From assembly GCF_010548275.1 (NCBI RefSeq), contig NZ_JAAGLT010000013.1, positions 153,141 to 217,140 of the forward strand: a DNA stretch of 64,000 nt, given 5' to 3'. A model generated the notes under the pieces. It was not told the origin of the DNA, did not search any database, and worked only from the letters and a program-made list of their open reading frames with translations. Within the stretch, counting starts at the first letter, position 1. Every line of letters begins with the position of its first letter. Of the stretch, positions 25,312-34,118 are shown piece after piece. This DNA is from Streptomyces sp. SID12488 (GTDB taxonomy: Bacteria; Actinomycetota; Actinomycetes; Streptomycetales; Streptomycetaceae). Position numbers and translations under genes: made by a program.

Positions 25312-26309
25312 TCCCGCGCTCCTCCCAGCCTGGCGAGCAGGCCGGTCAGTACGTCCGGTGACACCGTCAGGCTGTCGATGCGGGGCAGGTTCTCGGCGAG
25401 CCGTGTGCCCGTCAGGGCGTGCAGCATGGCCACATCCGCGTCGGCGTGGGCGTGCAGCCACGCCGTCTGGGCCTGGGCCCGTGCCTCGCCCACCCCGCGC
25501 ACGCTCGCGGCCTCGGCCTCGGCCAGCCGTACCACCCGCGCTGCCTCGGCCTGGGCCCGTACCGCGTCGGCCGCCGCGTACTCCTCGGCCTCCCGGCGGG
25601 CGTTCGTACCCCGCTGGTCGACCAACTGCTCTTCCCTCCGGGCGAGTTCGATCTGGCTGGCCAGTTCGTTCTCGGCGATGGTCCGCTCGCGTTCGACGGC
25701 CACCGCACGGCGTTCGTACGTCGCCCGGTCGGCCTCCTGCTGGATCTGTTCGCGGGCCGGAGTCCGCAACGCCCGCTCCACCTCGGGCTCCGGCCGCAGG
25801 GCCACCACCCGTACGGCCACGACCTCGATGCCCGTGGCCGGCAGGCGTGGCTCGGCGGCCAGTCCCGCCGCGACCCGTTCCCGCACCGACGCCACCCCGT
25901 CGACCAGCGCGGACGCCAGTGCCGTACGGGCCAGGACATCCAGGGCGTGCTGCTGGGCCGTCTCCGTCAGCAGTGTCGCCAGCTGCTCCAGGGGCGCGCT
26001 CCGCCAGACGCCTGTGTCCGGGTCGACGGAGAAGTCGAGGCGGGTGGCGGCCAGGGCGGGGTCGCTGACGCGGTAGGTGACGGTCGCCTGGACCGCGACG
26101 TCCTGGAAGTCGGACGTACGGGCGTGGAAGGTCATTGCCAACTCCCGGTCGTCGACCGGGACTTCGGAGAGTGTGGCGGTCAGGGCACGGAACCAGAAAC
26201 TGAGCCCGGGACCGTCGTGCGCCAGTCGGCCGGAGCGGTGGTGGCGGATGTGGGCCGTGGGTGTGCCACGCAGATGGCGCCAGCCGAGGCGCCGGGTGAT
26301 GTCGGCCAT
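25308..26309 (-). CDS. SPFH/band-7 domain protein
   Basis: 333 residues from the ATG at 26309; an ATG at 26324 is the alternative. The N-terminal half is a band-7 domain (VDDRELAMTFHARTSDFQDVAVQATVTYRVSDPALAA). The second half is a long charged helix rich in Ala, Glu and Arg (about 190-290), as in flotillins and slipins that form oligomeric rings. No strong N-terminal membrane segment is seen, so it may be peripheral or soluble. The next gene, NAD-kinase-like, is translationally coupled. A 7-bp inverted repeat lies in the shared promoter gap with arginine deiminase. Confidence 0.82.
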   Translation of the reverse strand: MADITRRLGWRHLRGTPTAHIRHHRSGRLAHDGPGLSFWFRALTATLSEVPVDDRELAMTFHARTSDFQDVAVQATVTYRVSDPALAATRLDFSVDPDTGVWRSAPLEQLATLLTETAQQHALDVLARTALASALVDGVASVRERVAAGLAAEPRLPATGIEVVAVRVVALRPEPEVERALRTPAREQIQQEADRATYERRAVAVERERTIAENELASQIELARREEQLVDQRGTNARREAEEYAAADAVRAQAEAARVVRLAEAEAASVRGVGEARAQAQTAWLHAHADADVAMLHALTGTRLAENLPRIDSLTVSPDVLTGLLARLGGARE

Positions 26310-26385
26310 GTGCCTGTCGTCCATCCCCTCGTCCGGTGCGGGAGTGTCTGCGCACAGGCACTCCCGCACCCCTTGTCGTCATGTA

Positions 26386-26414
26386 GACGATATCTGCTCC
26401 GCTCGCTTATCGTC
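26386..26414. promoter_or_regulatory. inverted repeat in the SPFH/arcA divergent gap
   Basis: GACGATA (26386-26392) and TATCGTC (26408-26414) form 7-bp arms separated by 15 nt. The spot is about 77 bp upstream of the SPFH start and 96 bp upstream of arcA. The binding protein is unknown. Confidence 0.4.
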
Positions 26415-26509
26415 AAGGGGACGAGATGGAGAGGTGGGGCGGGGAGGGTTATCGCACGTATACCGCCGACCAGCGGGTGAACAGGGTGCGAAGTGGTCAG
26501 GATGGAGGC

Positions 26510-27736
26510 ATGGGATTCCATGTCGACTCCGAGGCCGGGCGGCTGCGCCGCGTCATCCTGCACCGGCCGGATCTAGAGCTCAAAAGGCTCACCCCCAGCA
26601 ACAAGGACGCGCTCCTCTTCGACGACGTCCTGTGGGTGCGCCGTGCGCGCGCCGAGCACGACGGCTTCGCGGACGTGCTGCGCGACCGGGGCGTCGTCGT
26701 CCACCTCTTCGGCGACCTGCTCATCGAGGCCCTGGCGATCCCGGCGGCCCGCACCCTCGTACTCGACCGGGTCTTCGACGAGAAGGAGTACGGGCCGCTG
26801 GCCACCGACCATCTCCGTGCCGCCTTCGAGGGCCTGCCCGCCCCCGAGTTGGCCGAACTGCTCATCGGAGGCATCACCAAACGCGAGTTCCTGGCCGCGC
26901 ACGCGGAACCGGCCTCTGTCCGCTTCCATGTCATGGACCTGGACGACTTCCTTCTCGGCCCCCTCCCCAACCATCTCTTCACCCGGGACACCTCGGCCTG
27001 GATCTACGACGGCGTCTCCATCAACGCGATGCGCTGGCCGGCGCGCCAGCGGGAGACCGTCCACTTCGAGGCGATCTACCGGCATCACCCGCTCTTCCGT
27101 GACGAAACCTTTTCCCTCTGGTCGGAGGGTCAGGCGGACTACCCCTCCACCATCGAGGGCGGGGATGTCCTCGTCATCGGCAACGGCGCGGTACTCATCG
27201 GTATGAGCGAGCGCACCACGCCCCAGGCGGTCGAGATGCTCGCGCACAAGCTTTTCGCCGCCGGTTCGGCCGAGACGATCGTGGCGCTCGACATGCCCAA
27301 GCGGCGTGCGTTCATGCACCTCGACACCGTGATGACGATGGTCGACGGAGACACCTTCACCCAGTACGCAGGCCTCGGCATGCTCCGCTCGTACACCATC
27401 GAACCGGGCGTCGGGGACAAGGAGTTGAAGGTCACCGACCATCCGCCGGAGCACATGCACCGGGCGATCGCCGCCGCGCTCGGGCTGAGCGAGATCCGCG
27501 TGCTGACCGCGACCCAGGACGTGCACGCGGCCGAGCGTGAGCAGTGGGACGACGGCTGCAACGTCCTCGCCGTCGAGCCGGGTGTGGTGGTCGCGTACGA
27601 GCGCAACGCGACCACCAACACGCATCTGCGCAAGCAGGGCATCGAGGTGATAGAGATCCCGGGCAGTGAGCTGGGGCGGGGGAGGGGCGGTCCGCGCTGT
27701 ATGAGCTGCCCGGTGCAACGGGATGCGGTGACGTAG
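26510..27736 (+). CDS. arcA: arginine deiminase
   Basis: 408 residues, the usual length. It converts L-arginine to citrulline and ammonia in the cytosol. Family motifs: LKRLTPSNKDALLFDDVLWV, FTRDTSAWIYDG with the catalytic Asp, IEGGDVLVIG, MHLDTVMT with the His, and the C-terminal nucleophile Cys in RCMSCPVQRD. The start is fixed by the conserved MGFHVDSEAGRLRRVILHRP; an AGGA seven nt upstream is a fair ribosome site. Ornithine carbamoyltransferase follows 167 bp downstream. No carbamate kinase or arginine/ornithine antiporter is seen nearby. Confidence 0.96.
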   Translation: MGFHVDSEAGRLRRVILHRPDLELKRLTPSNKDALLFDDVLWVRRARAEHDGFADVLRDRGVVVHLFGDLLIEALAIPAARTLVLDRVFDEKEYGPLATDHLRAAFEGLPAPELAELLIGGITKREFLAAHAEPASVRFHVMDLDDFLLGPLPNHLFTRDTSAWIYDGVSINAMRWPARQRETVHFEAIYRHHPLFRDETFSLWSEGQADYPSTIEGGDVLVIGNGAVLIGMSERTTPQAVEMLAHKLFAAGSAETIVALDMPKRRAFMHLDTVMTMVDGDTFTQYAGLGMLRSYTIEPGVGDKELKVTDHPPEHMHRAIAAALGLSEIRVLTATQDVHAAEREQWDDGCNVLAVEPGVVVAYERNATTNTHLRKQGIEVIEIPGSELGRGRGGPRCMSCPVQRDAVT

Positions 27737-27903
27737 CGGTGTGGGGTGGGGCTTGTCCCTGCCCCGCCTCTCGGTGGGTCGGGGTCGGGGTCGGGGTCGG
27801 CTCGGTGGTCTCGAATACCTGACCGCATAGAAATGTAATGAGTCGTATAGACTTCCATTCGTCTGTGTCCTGTACGCCCTGCCGGATCACCTGGAGCGCC
27901 CCC

Positions 27904-28914
27904 ATGGCGACTGTCCCGACCGCCCTCGCCGGGCGCCACTTCCTCAAGGAGCTGGACTTCACCGGGGAGGAGTTCCGTGGGCTGCTCGACCTCGCCGCCG
28001 AGCTGAAGGCGGCGAAGAAGGCCGGGGCGGAGACGCGGTACCTGGCGGGGAAGAACATCGCCCTGATCTTCGAGAAGACCTCGACGCGTACGCGCTGCGC
28101 GTTCGAGGTCGCGGCGGCCGATCAGGGCGCCTCGACGACGTACCTCGATCCGTCGGGTTCGCAGATGGGCCACAAGGAGTCCGTGAAGGACACCGCGCGG
28201 GTGCTCGGGCGGATGTACGACGGGATCGAGTTCCGTGGTGACAGCCAGGCGGCGGTGGAGGAGCTGGCCGCGTACGCGGGCGTACCGGTGTTCAACGGTC
28301 TGACCGACGACTGGCACCCCACCCAGATGCTGGCCGACGTGCTGACGATGATCGAACACGGCGGCGGCAAGCCGTTGAAGGAGATCGCCTTCGCCTACCT
28401 CGGCGACGCGCGCTTCAACATGGGCAACTCGTATCTGGTCACCGGCGCGCTGCTGGGCATGGACGTACGGATCGTCGCGCCGCGGGCCTACTGGCCCGCC
28501 GAGGACGTCGTCGCCGGCGCGCGGAAGCTGGCGGAGGCGAGCGGGGCGCGGGTGACGCTGACCGAGGATGTGCCGGAGGGTGTGCGGGGCGTCGACTTCG
28601 TCGCCACCGATGTGTGGGTGTCGATGGGGGAGCCGAAGGCGGTGTGGGCCGAGCGGATCGCGGCGCTGGCCTCGTACGCCGTCACGATGGATGTCCTGCG
28701 GGCGACGGGGAACGCGGACGTGAAGTTCCTGCACTGTCTGCCGGCGTTCCATGATCTCGGTACGAAGGTCGGGCGCGAGATATACGAGACGTACGGGCTG
28801 GAGTCCCTGGAGGTCACGGACGAGGTGTTCGAGTCCGCGCACTCGGTGGTGTTCGACGAGGCGGAGAACCGGCTGCACACGATCAAGGCGGTGCTGGTCG
28901 CTTCGCTGGGGTGA
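27904..28914 (+). CDS. argF: ornithine carbamoyltransferase
   Basis: 336 residues. It catalyses transfer between carbamoyl phosphate and ornithine, giving citrulline, or the reverse in arginine breakdown. It carries the carbamoyl-phosphate loop STRTR, the DDWHPTQMLADVLTM segment and the HCLPAFHD ornithine loop. Its place after arcA suggests the catabolic direction (citrulline to ornithine plus carbamoyl phosphate), but sequence alone does not separate ArgF from ArcB. The upstream 167 bp contains a tandem GGGGTC run (about 27778-27800) and an AT-rich stretch (27826-27858) that is probably the promoter. Confidence 0.95.
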   Translation: MATVPTALAGRHFLKELDFTGEEFRGLLDLAAELKAAKKAGAETRYLAGKNIALIFEKTSTRTRCAFEVAAADQGASTTYLDPSGSQMGHKESVKDTARVLGRMYDGIEFRGDSQAAVEELAAYAGVPVFNGLTDDWHPTQMLADVLTMIEHGGGKPLKEIAFAYLGDARFNMGNSYLVTGALLGMDVRIVAPRAYWPAEDVVAGARKLAEASGARVTLTEDVPEGVRGVDFVATDVWVSMGEPKAVWAERIAALASYAVTMDVLRATGNADVKFLHCLPAFHDLGTKVGREIYETYGLESLEVTDEVFESAHSVVFDEAENRLHTIKAVLVASLG

Positions 28915-28987
28915 GGGTCGCGTTCCGGGCGGTGGTTTCTCGCCCCCGCCGCCCGTACCCGTCCCTCCCCCAGGGGGGGGACCCCCA

Positions 28988-29079
28988 CTGGGGGCTGCGC
29001 CCCCAGACCCCCCTTTCGCGCTGAACGCGCTGGTCCTCAAACGCCGGACGGGCTGGAAATGCCGGCCGGCGTTTGAGGA
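28988..29079. repeat. dispersed intergenic repeat with hairpins
   Basis: Begins with the CTGGGGGC-TGC-GCCCCCAG hairpin (28988-29006). It ends with a large inverted repeat of 14-bp arms: TCCTCAAACGCCGG (29034-29047) and CCGGCGTTTGAGGA (29066-29079). It belongs to the same family as 24208-24406 and lies between convergent argF and the ATPase gene, where it could stop transcription from both sides. Confidence 0.65.
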
Positions 29080-29080
29080 G

Positions 29081-29533
29081 TTACGCGCGGCGCCACTGGG
29101 CCGGTACCACGGGTACCCGGAACCACACCGCCTTGCCCGAGTCGGTGGTCCGGTGGCCGCACGACGAGCTGAGCGTTCGGATCAGCAGCAGCCCCCGGCC
29201 ATGTTCCTGCCAGGGATCCGGCTCCTCCGACAACGGCCGCGTCAGATTCCCTGGCGGCGCCGGGTCGGGATCGTGCACCTCGACCTGGCAACTGGTCGGC
29301 AGCAGCTCCACCACCAGCTCTATCGGCGTGTCCCCAGCCGTGTGTTCCACGGCGTTCGCGACCAGCTCGGCGGTGAGCAGCTCCGCCGTGTCGCAGTCCG
29401 CCGCCGCGTGCTCCAGCTCGGTCAGAGCCGTGCGGACCAGCGCGCGGGCGACAGGCACCGCGGCGGCGGTGTGCGGCAGGGCGATACGCCAGGAGGCGGG
29501 GGCGGGGGGTTCTTGCACGGCGGTTCCGTTCAT
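29081..29533 (-). CDS. RsbW-like ATP-binding protein (HATPase)
   Basis: 150 residues. It has a GHKL-type ATPase domain of the anti-sigma/RsbW group: N-box ELVANAVEHT, the G1-like VHDPDP segment and a GRGLLLIRTL G2 box. Streptomyces encode dozens of such small kinases, which phosphorylate anti-sigma antagonists or act alone. No sigma factor or antagonist gene adjoins it, so its partner cannot be named. Upstream, 29534-29842 (309 bp) holds no supported gene, only the promoter region of the enoyl-CoA hydratase gene. Confidence 0.82.
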   Translation of the reverse strand: MNGTAVQEPPAPASWRIALPHTAAAVPVARALVRTALTELEHAAADCDTAELLTAELVANAVEHTAGDTPIELVVELLPTSCQVEVHDPDPAPPGNLTRPLSEEPDPWQEHGRGLLLIRTLSSSCGHRTTDSGKAVWFRVPVVPAQWRRA

Positions 29534-29773
29534 GGAGCAGGCTGTCCTGCTTTCAACAATAGGGATGGTGCGGCGAGGTCCGGCAGAGGTACTGGTCGGG
29601 CAGAGGCACTGGTCCGGCGCCGCACGGGACTTTCGGCCCCGCTCACCGTTCGGCTTACCCAGACCAACGGCCCGTCTCCCACGACCACTCCCACTGTTAC
29701 CGCGTTATTGACTTCTCGTGACGTGACCAGATCACCGAAACAGGCCGTCACCGGTCGGCATATCGCGCACTCA

Positions 29774-29785
29774 TGACGACAGTCA
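29774..29785. promoter_or_regulatory. 12-bp motif shared by two promoters of the aryl-CoA cluster
   Basis: TGACGACAGTCA lies 58 bp upstream of the enoyl-CoA hydratase start. The identical 12-mer recurs at 35855-35866 between the divergent ligase and acyl-CoA dehydrogenase genes. A related inverted version (GGACAGTCGTCC) is at 29807-29818. A candidate operator of the local PaaX-type regulator. Confidence 0.5.
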
Positions 29786-29842
29786 CATATGAGTGATAAC
29801 TTCGTTGGACAGTCGTCCCCCGTTCGACGAGGAGGCCCGCGC

Positions 29843-30673
29843 ATGAGTCCCTTCACCGGCTCGACCCCCCGCACCTCCACCTGGCACCACCTCCGCGTCG
29901 ACCTCGCGCCCACCGGCGTGGCCACCGTCACCCTCGCCCGCCCCGAGAAGCTCAACGCCCTCACCTTCGGCGCCTACGCCGACCTGCGCGACCTGCTCGC
30001 CGAGCTGTCCAGGGAGCGGTCGGTACGGGCGTTGGTGCTGGCCGGAGAGGGCCGCGGTTTCTGCTCGGGCGGCGACGTCGACGAGATCATCGGCGCCACC
30101 CTGTCCATGGACACCGCCCAGCTGCTCGACTTCAACCGGATGACCGGGCAGGTCGTCCGGGCCGTAAGGGAGTGCCCGTTCCCGGTGATCGCGGCGGTGC
30201 ACGGGGTGGCGGCGGGCGCAGGCGCGGTTCTCGCGCTGGCCGCGGACTTCCGTGTGGCCGATCCGTCCGCGCGCTTCGCGTTCCTCTTCACCCGGGTCGG
30301 CCTCTCCGGCGGCGACATGGGCGCCGCCTACCTGCTGCCCCGGGTCGTCGGACTCGGCCACGCGACCCGCCTCCTGATGCTCGGCGAACCGGTCCGGGCG
30401 CCCGAGGCCGAGCGCATCGGCCTGATCAGCGAACTCGCCGACGAGGGCCGCGCCGACGAGGCGGCCCAGAGGCTGGCCCACCGCCTGGCGGAGGGCCCGG
30501 CACTGGCGTACGCGCAGACGAAGGCCCTCCTCACCGCCGAACTGGACATGCCGCTGGCGGCAGCCGTCGAACTGGACGCCACCACCCAGGCCCTCCTCAT
30601 GACCGGCGAGGACTACAAGGAATTCCACGCCGCGTTCACCGAAAAACGCCCCCCGAAGTGGCAAGGCCGATGA
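29843..30673 (+). CDS. enoyl-CoA hydratase/isomerase family protein
   Basis: 276 residues from the ATG at 29843, with GGAGG seven nt upstream. Crotonase fold: the oxyanion-hole segments GRGFCSGGDVDEI and VHGVAAGAGAVLALAADFRVAD are present, followed by FLFTRVGLSGGDMGAAYLLPR. It likely hydrates or isomerises a ring-derived acyl-CoA in the aryl-CoA pathway. The stop TGA overlaps the ATG of the following two-domain monooxygenase, so both are co-translated. The shared 12-bp motif lies just upstream. Confidence 0.9.
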   Translation: MSPFTGSTPRTSTWHHLRVDLAPTGVATVTLARPEKLNALTFGAYADLRDLLAELSRERSVRALVLAGEGRGFCSGGDVDEIIGATLSMDTAQLLDFNRMTGQVVRAVRECPFPVIAAVHGVAAGAGAVLALAADFRVADPSARFAFLFTRVGLSGGDMGAAYLLPRVVGLGHATRLLMLGEPVRAPEAERIGLISELADEGRADEAAQRLAHRLAEGPALAYAQTKALLTAELDMPLAAAVELDATTQALLMTGEDYKEFHAAFTEKRPPKWQGR

Positions 30674-33123
30674 TGTCGACCTCACCTGTCACACCGACGT
30701 CAGGGGCAACGGACCCAAGGGCGCGGGGCGGTATCGATTTGCGGCTCCGCCGCGATGGGGGTCCCCCCGGTCGAGCGAGGCCGAGAGTGGGGGAGCGACC
30801 AGCCACGCACAACCAGCAGCCGCCCGACAGGACCAGCCACCCCCGACGCATCGCGATAATCGGCGGCGGCCCCGGCGGCCTCTACGCCGCCGCTCTCCTC
30901 AAACGCCTCGACCCCACCCGCGACATCACCGTGTGGGAACGCAACGCCCCCGACGACACCTTCGGCTTCGGAGTCGTCCTCTCCGACGAGACCCTCGGCG
31001 GCATCGAACACGCCGACCCCGTGGTCTACGAGGCCCTCCGACAGCACTTCACCCGCTGGGACGACATCGACATCGTTCACCGGGGCACCCGCCACACCTC
31101 CGGAGGACACGGCTTTGCCGCCCTCGGCAGACGCCGGCTCCTGGAGATCCTGCACGCCCGCTGCCGCTCGCTCGGCGTCGAGCTGCGCTTCCGTACGGAG
31201 GCGCCCTACCCGGAGTGGCTGGCGGAGACGTACGACCTGGTCATCGCCGCCGACGGCGTGTACAGCACCACCCGCGAGGCCTACGCCCAGGAGTTCCGCC
31301 CCCGGCTGACCAACCACCGCTGCCGCTACCTCTGGCTCGCCGCCGACTTCGCCTTCGACGCCTTCCGCTTCGAGATCGTGGAGACCGGGCACGGTGTGAT
31401 GCAGCTCCACGGATACCCGTACGCCGCCGACGCCTCGACCGTGATCGTCGAGATGCGGGAGGAGGTGTGGCGGGCGGCAGGGTTCGACGAAACGACAGCG
31501 GATGTCCCCGCATCCGTCGACCGCTGCGCCAAGATCTTCGCGGACGCCCTCGGCGGACGGCCGCTGCGCGCGAACAGGTCCGCGTGGACCACCTTCCGTA
31601 CGGTCGTCAACGACCACTGGTCGTACGGCAACGTCGTGCTCCTCGGGGACGCCGCCCACACCGCCCACTTCTCCATCGGCTCCGGCACCAAGCTCGCCGT
31701 CGAGGACGCCCTCGCGCTCGCCGCATGTCTGGAGGAGCGGCCGACCCTGGCCGAGGCGCTGGCGGCGTACGAGGAGGAGCGGCGGCCCGTTGTCGCCTCC
31801 ACCCAGCGGGCGGCCCGCGCCAGCCTGGAGTGGTTCGAGAACCTGCCCCTCTACCTCGACCAGCCGCCCCGCCAGTTCGCGTTCAACCTCCTCACCCGCA
31901 GCCGCCGCGTCACCCACGACAACCTGCGGTTGCGCGACCCGCACTTCACCGCCGCAGTCGAGCGGGAGTTCGGCTGCCCGCCCGCCACCCCGCCGATGTT
32001 CACGCCCTTCCGGCTGCGCGGGCTGACCCTCCGCAACCGGGTCGTCGTGTCCCCCATGGACATGTACTCGGCCACGGACGGTGTACCCGGCGACTTCCAC
32101 CTCGTCCACCTGGGTGCCAGGGCACTGGGCGGCGCAGGCCTGGTGATGTCCGAGATGGTGTGTGTCAGCGCCGGGGGACGCATCACCCCGGGCTGCGCCG
32201 GCCTCTACACCGACCGACAGGCGGAGGTGTGGCAGCGCATAGCCGCCTTCGTGCACTCCCAGGCCCCCGGCACCGCACTCGGCATCCAGCTCGGCCACTC
32301 CGGCCGCAAGGGCTCGACGAAGCTGATGTGGGAGGCCGTCTACGGCGCCGAGCCGCTGGAGGAGGGCAACTGGCCGCTCGTCGCCGCGTCGCCGATCCCG
32401 TACGGGCCCGGCAGTCAGACTCCGCAGGAACTGACGCTCACACAACTCGGCACCATCCGCGAGCAGTTCACAGCAGCCGCCCGACGAGCGGCCCGCGCGG
32501 ACTTCGACCTCCTCGAACTCCACTGCGCCCACGGCTACTTGCTCTCCGGCTTTCTCTCCCCGCTCACCAACCACCGCACCGACGCGTACGGCGGCCCGCT
32601 CGCCGCCCGGCTCCGCTTCCCCCTCGAAGTCTTCGACGCCGTACGGGAGGTGTGGCCGGAGGACCGCCCCATGGCCGTCCGGATCTCGGCCACGGACTGG
32701 GCCGACGGGGGTACCACGGCCGAGGACGGCGTCGCGATCGCGCGCGCCTTCGTCGCCCACGGAGCCGACGCGATCGACGTGTCGACCGGCCAGGTGGTGG
32801 CCGACGAGCGTCCGGAGTACGGCCGTTCGTACCAGACCCCGTTCGCGGACCGCATCCGCCACGAGACGGGCACCCCGGTGATCGCGGTCGGCGCGATCTC
32901 GTCCTGGGACGACGTCAACTCCCTGATCCTGGCGGGCCGTACGGACCTGTGCGCGCTGGCCCGCCCCCATCTCTACGACCCGAACTGGACCCTGCACGCG
33001 GCGGCCGAGCAGGGGTACGAGGGTCCGGGCGCCGTCTGGCCGGCGCCGTACCGGGCGGGCAGCCGACGCCCGCGCACCGGACGCACGGACGACCCCAAGC
33101 CCCGTCTCACACTGGGAAGTTGA
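30670..33123 (+). CDS. bifunctional aryl-CoA monooxygenase/OYE reductase (2-aminobenzoyl-CoA or salicylyl-CoA type)
   Basis: 817 residues. After a 60-residue low-complexity start comes a class A FAD monooxygenase domain (IIGGGPGGLYAA near 62-75; LLGDAAHTAHFSIGSGTKLAVEDALALA). An old-yellow-enzyme FMN domain follows from about 440 (FTPFRLRGLTLRNRVVVSPMDMYS, LELHCAHGYLLSGFLSPLTNHRTDAYGG). This order is that of Azoarcus 2-aminobenzoyl-CoA monooxygenase/reductase and of proteins annotated salicylyl-CoA 5-hydroxylase. It would hydroxylate and reduce the ring of an aryl-CoA thioester. Start odd: the ATGA overlap gives the coordinate used, but the first 60 codons lie in a dispersed intergenic repeat; a GTG near 30788 is the alternative. 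Confidence 0.85.
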   Translation: MMSTSPVTPTSGATDPRARGGIDLRLRRDGGPPGRARPRVGERPATHNQQPPDRTSHPRRIAIIGGGPGGLYAAALLKRLDPTRDITVWERNAPDDTFGFGVVLSDETLGGIEHADPVVYEALRQHFTRWDDIDIVHRGTRHTSGGHGFAALGRRRLLEILHARCRSLGVELRFRTEAPYPEWLAETYDLVIAADGVYSTTREAYAQEFRPRLTNHRCRYLWLAADFAFDAFRFEIVETGHGVMQLHGYPYAADASTVIVEMREEVWRAAGFDETTADVPASVDRCAKIFADALGGRPLRANRSAWTTFRTVVNDHWSYGNVVLLGDAAHTAHFSIGSGTKLAVEDALALAACLEERPTLAEALAAYEEERRPVVASTQRAARASLEWFENLPLYLDQPPRQFAFNLLTRSRRVTHDNLRLRDPHFTAAVEREFGCPPATPPMFTPFRLRGLTLRNRVVVSPMDMYSATDGVPGDFHLVHLGARALGGAGLVMSEMVCVSAGGRITPGCAGLYTDRQAEVWQRIAAFVHSQAPGTALGIQLGHSGRKGSTKLMWEAVYGAEPLEEGNWPLVAASPIPYGPGSQTPQELTLTQLGTIREQFTAAARRAARADFDLLELHCAHGYLLSGFLSPLTNHRTDAYGGPLAARLRFPLEVFDAVREVWPEDRPMAVRISATDWADGGTTAEDGVAIARAFVAHGADAIDVSTGQVVADERPEYGRSYQTPFADRIRHETGTPVIAVGAISSWDDVNSLILAGRTDLCALARPHLYDPNWTLHAAAEQGYEGPGAVWPAPYRAGSRRPRTGRTDDPKPRLTLGS
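30719..30830 (+). repeat. dispersed intergenic repeat at the 5' end of the monooxygenase frame
   Basis: The stretch reads GCGCGGGGCGGTATCGAT...GCGGCTCCGCCGCG...GGGGGTCCCCCC...GCGACCAGCCACGC. This matches the family at 16340-16423 (opposite strand) and many Streptomyces intergenic elements. It sits between the hydratase stop and the conserved start of the FAD domain and stays open in the monooxygenase frame. Confidence 0.6.
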
Positions 33124-33200
33124 CCCTCACAACCCGAGACCGTTCACACGAGCCCCCGCTCCGCCAGTACCGCGTACACGGCGTACACGGACTCCGTTGG

Positions 33201-34016
33201 TCACACGCCTGCGAATGTCGCCCCCGCGTCCCGCAGCCGTGCGTGCAGCCCCTGGAAGACGGCCGCCGAGCGGACGCCCGGCCAGTCCGCCGGGAGCAGG
33301 TGGGCGGGCAGGCCGGGGTCGGTGTACGGCAGGTGGCGCCAGGAGTCCAGGGCCACCAGGTAGTCGCGGTACGCCTCCTCGGGCGGGGTGTCCGCGCGCT
33401 TCTCCCAGGCGTGCAGCACGCGCGCGTGCTGGTCGAGAAACGCCTCGTGCTCCTTGGCGATCGCGGCCAGGTCCCACCAGCGGGAGACCGACTCGACCGT
33501 CGCGGCGAAGCCCAGGTGCTCACCGCGGAAGAAGTCGACGTACGGGTCGAGACGCAGCCGCTCCAGAGTGTGGCGGGACTCCTCGTAGAGGCGCGCCGGG
33601 GCCACCCACACGCCCGGGGCCGCCGAGCCGAAGCCGAGTCCGGCCAGCCGGGAACGGAGGACATGGCGCTTCTGGCGCTCCGACTCGGGGACGGAGAACA
33701 CGGCGAGGACCCAGCCCTCGTCGGGCGGGGGCGGTGCGGCGGCGTAGACGCGCCGGTCACCGTCGTCGAGCAACTGACAGGCTTCCGGTGAGAGCTCGTA
33801 TCCGGCCGCGCCCTGCGCCGTACGGGCCGGCAGAAGCAGGCCGCGCCGCTTCAGACGGGACACGGACGACCGTACGGAGGGTGCGTCGACGCCGACCGCG
33901 GCGAGGAGCCGGATCAGCTCGGCGACGGGTACCGGGCCGGGCATGAAACGGCCGTACGCGCCGTAGAGCGTGACGATGAGAGACCGCGGGGCGTGCTGTT
34001 CGGACACGTTGATCAT
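33201..34016 (-). CDS. PaaX-family transcriptional regulator
   Basis: 271 residues. It has an N-terminal winged helix of the PaaX type (SLIVTLYGAYGRFMPGPVPVAELIRLLAAVGVDAPSVRSSVSRLKRRGLL) and the PaaX C-terminal domain (WVLAVFSVPESERQKRHVLRSRLAGLGFGSAAPGVWVAP). PaaX proteins repress aryl-CoA catabolic genes and release DNA on binding an aryl-CoA such as phenylacetyl-CoA. Sitting inside this cluster, it is probably its repressor, with the aryl-CoA made by the ligase as inducer. The shared 12-bp motif is a candidate target. Confidence 0.92.
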   Translation of the reverse strand: MINVSEQHAPRSLIVTLYGAYGRFMPGPVPVAELIRLLAAVGVDAPSVRSSVSRLKRRGLLLPARTAQGAAGYELSPEACQLLDDGDRRVYAAAPPPPDEGWVLAVFSVPESERQKRHVLRSRLAGLGFGSAAPGVWVAPARLYEESRHTLERLRLDPYVDFFRGEHLGFAATVESVSRWWDLAAIAKEHEAFLDQHARVLHAWEKRADTPPEEAYRDYLVALDSWRHLPYTDPGLPAHLLPADWPGVRSAAVFQGLHARLRDAGATFAGV

Positions 34017-34118
34017 TTTAGGCCGCCGGAATCACTGCTGCTCGCCATTTCCGCTGGTCAACTACCTCGGGTGGATGACTTTCGGTCAAGATCACTTCAG
34101 GGTGGGGTCAGGTCGGCG

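Noticed and set aside
27826..27860. Possible ArgR box upstream of argF
   Set aside because: The stretch is AT-rich with CAT...ATG symmetry, but does not fit the ARG box consensus well enough to claim.
29530..29964. 144-residue frame upstream of the RsbW-like gene
   Set aside because: No ribosome site and no recognisable domain; it overlaps the promoter and start of the hydratase gene.
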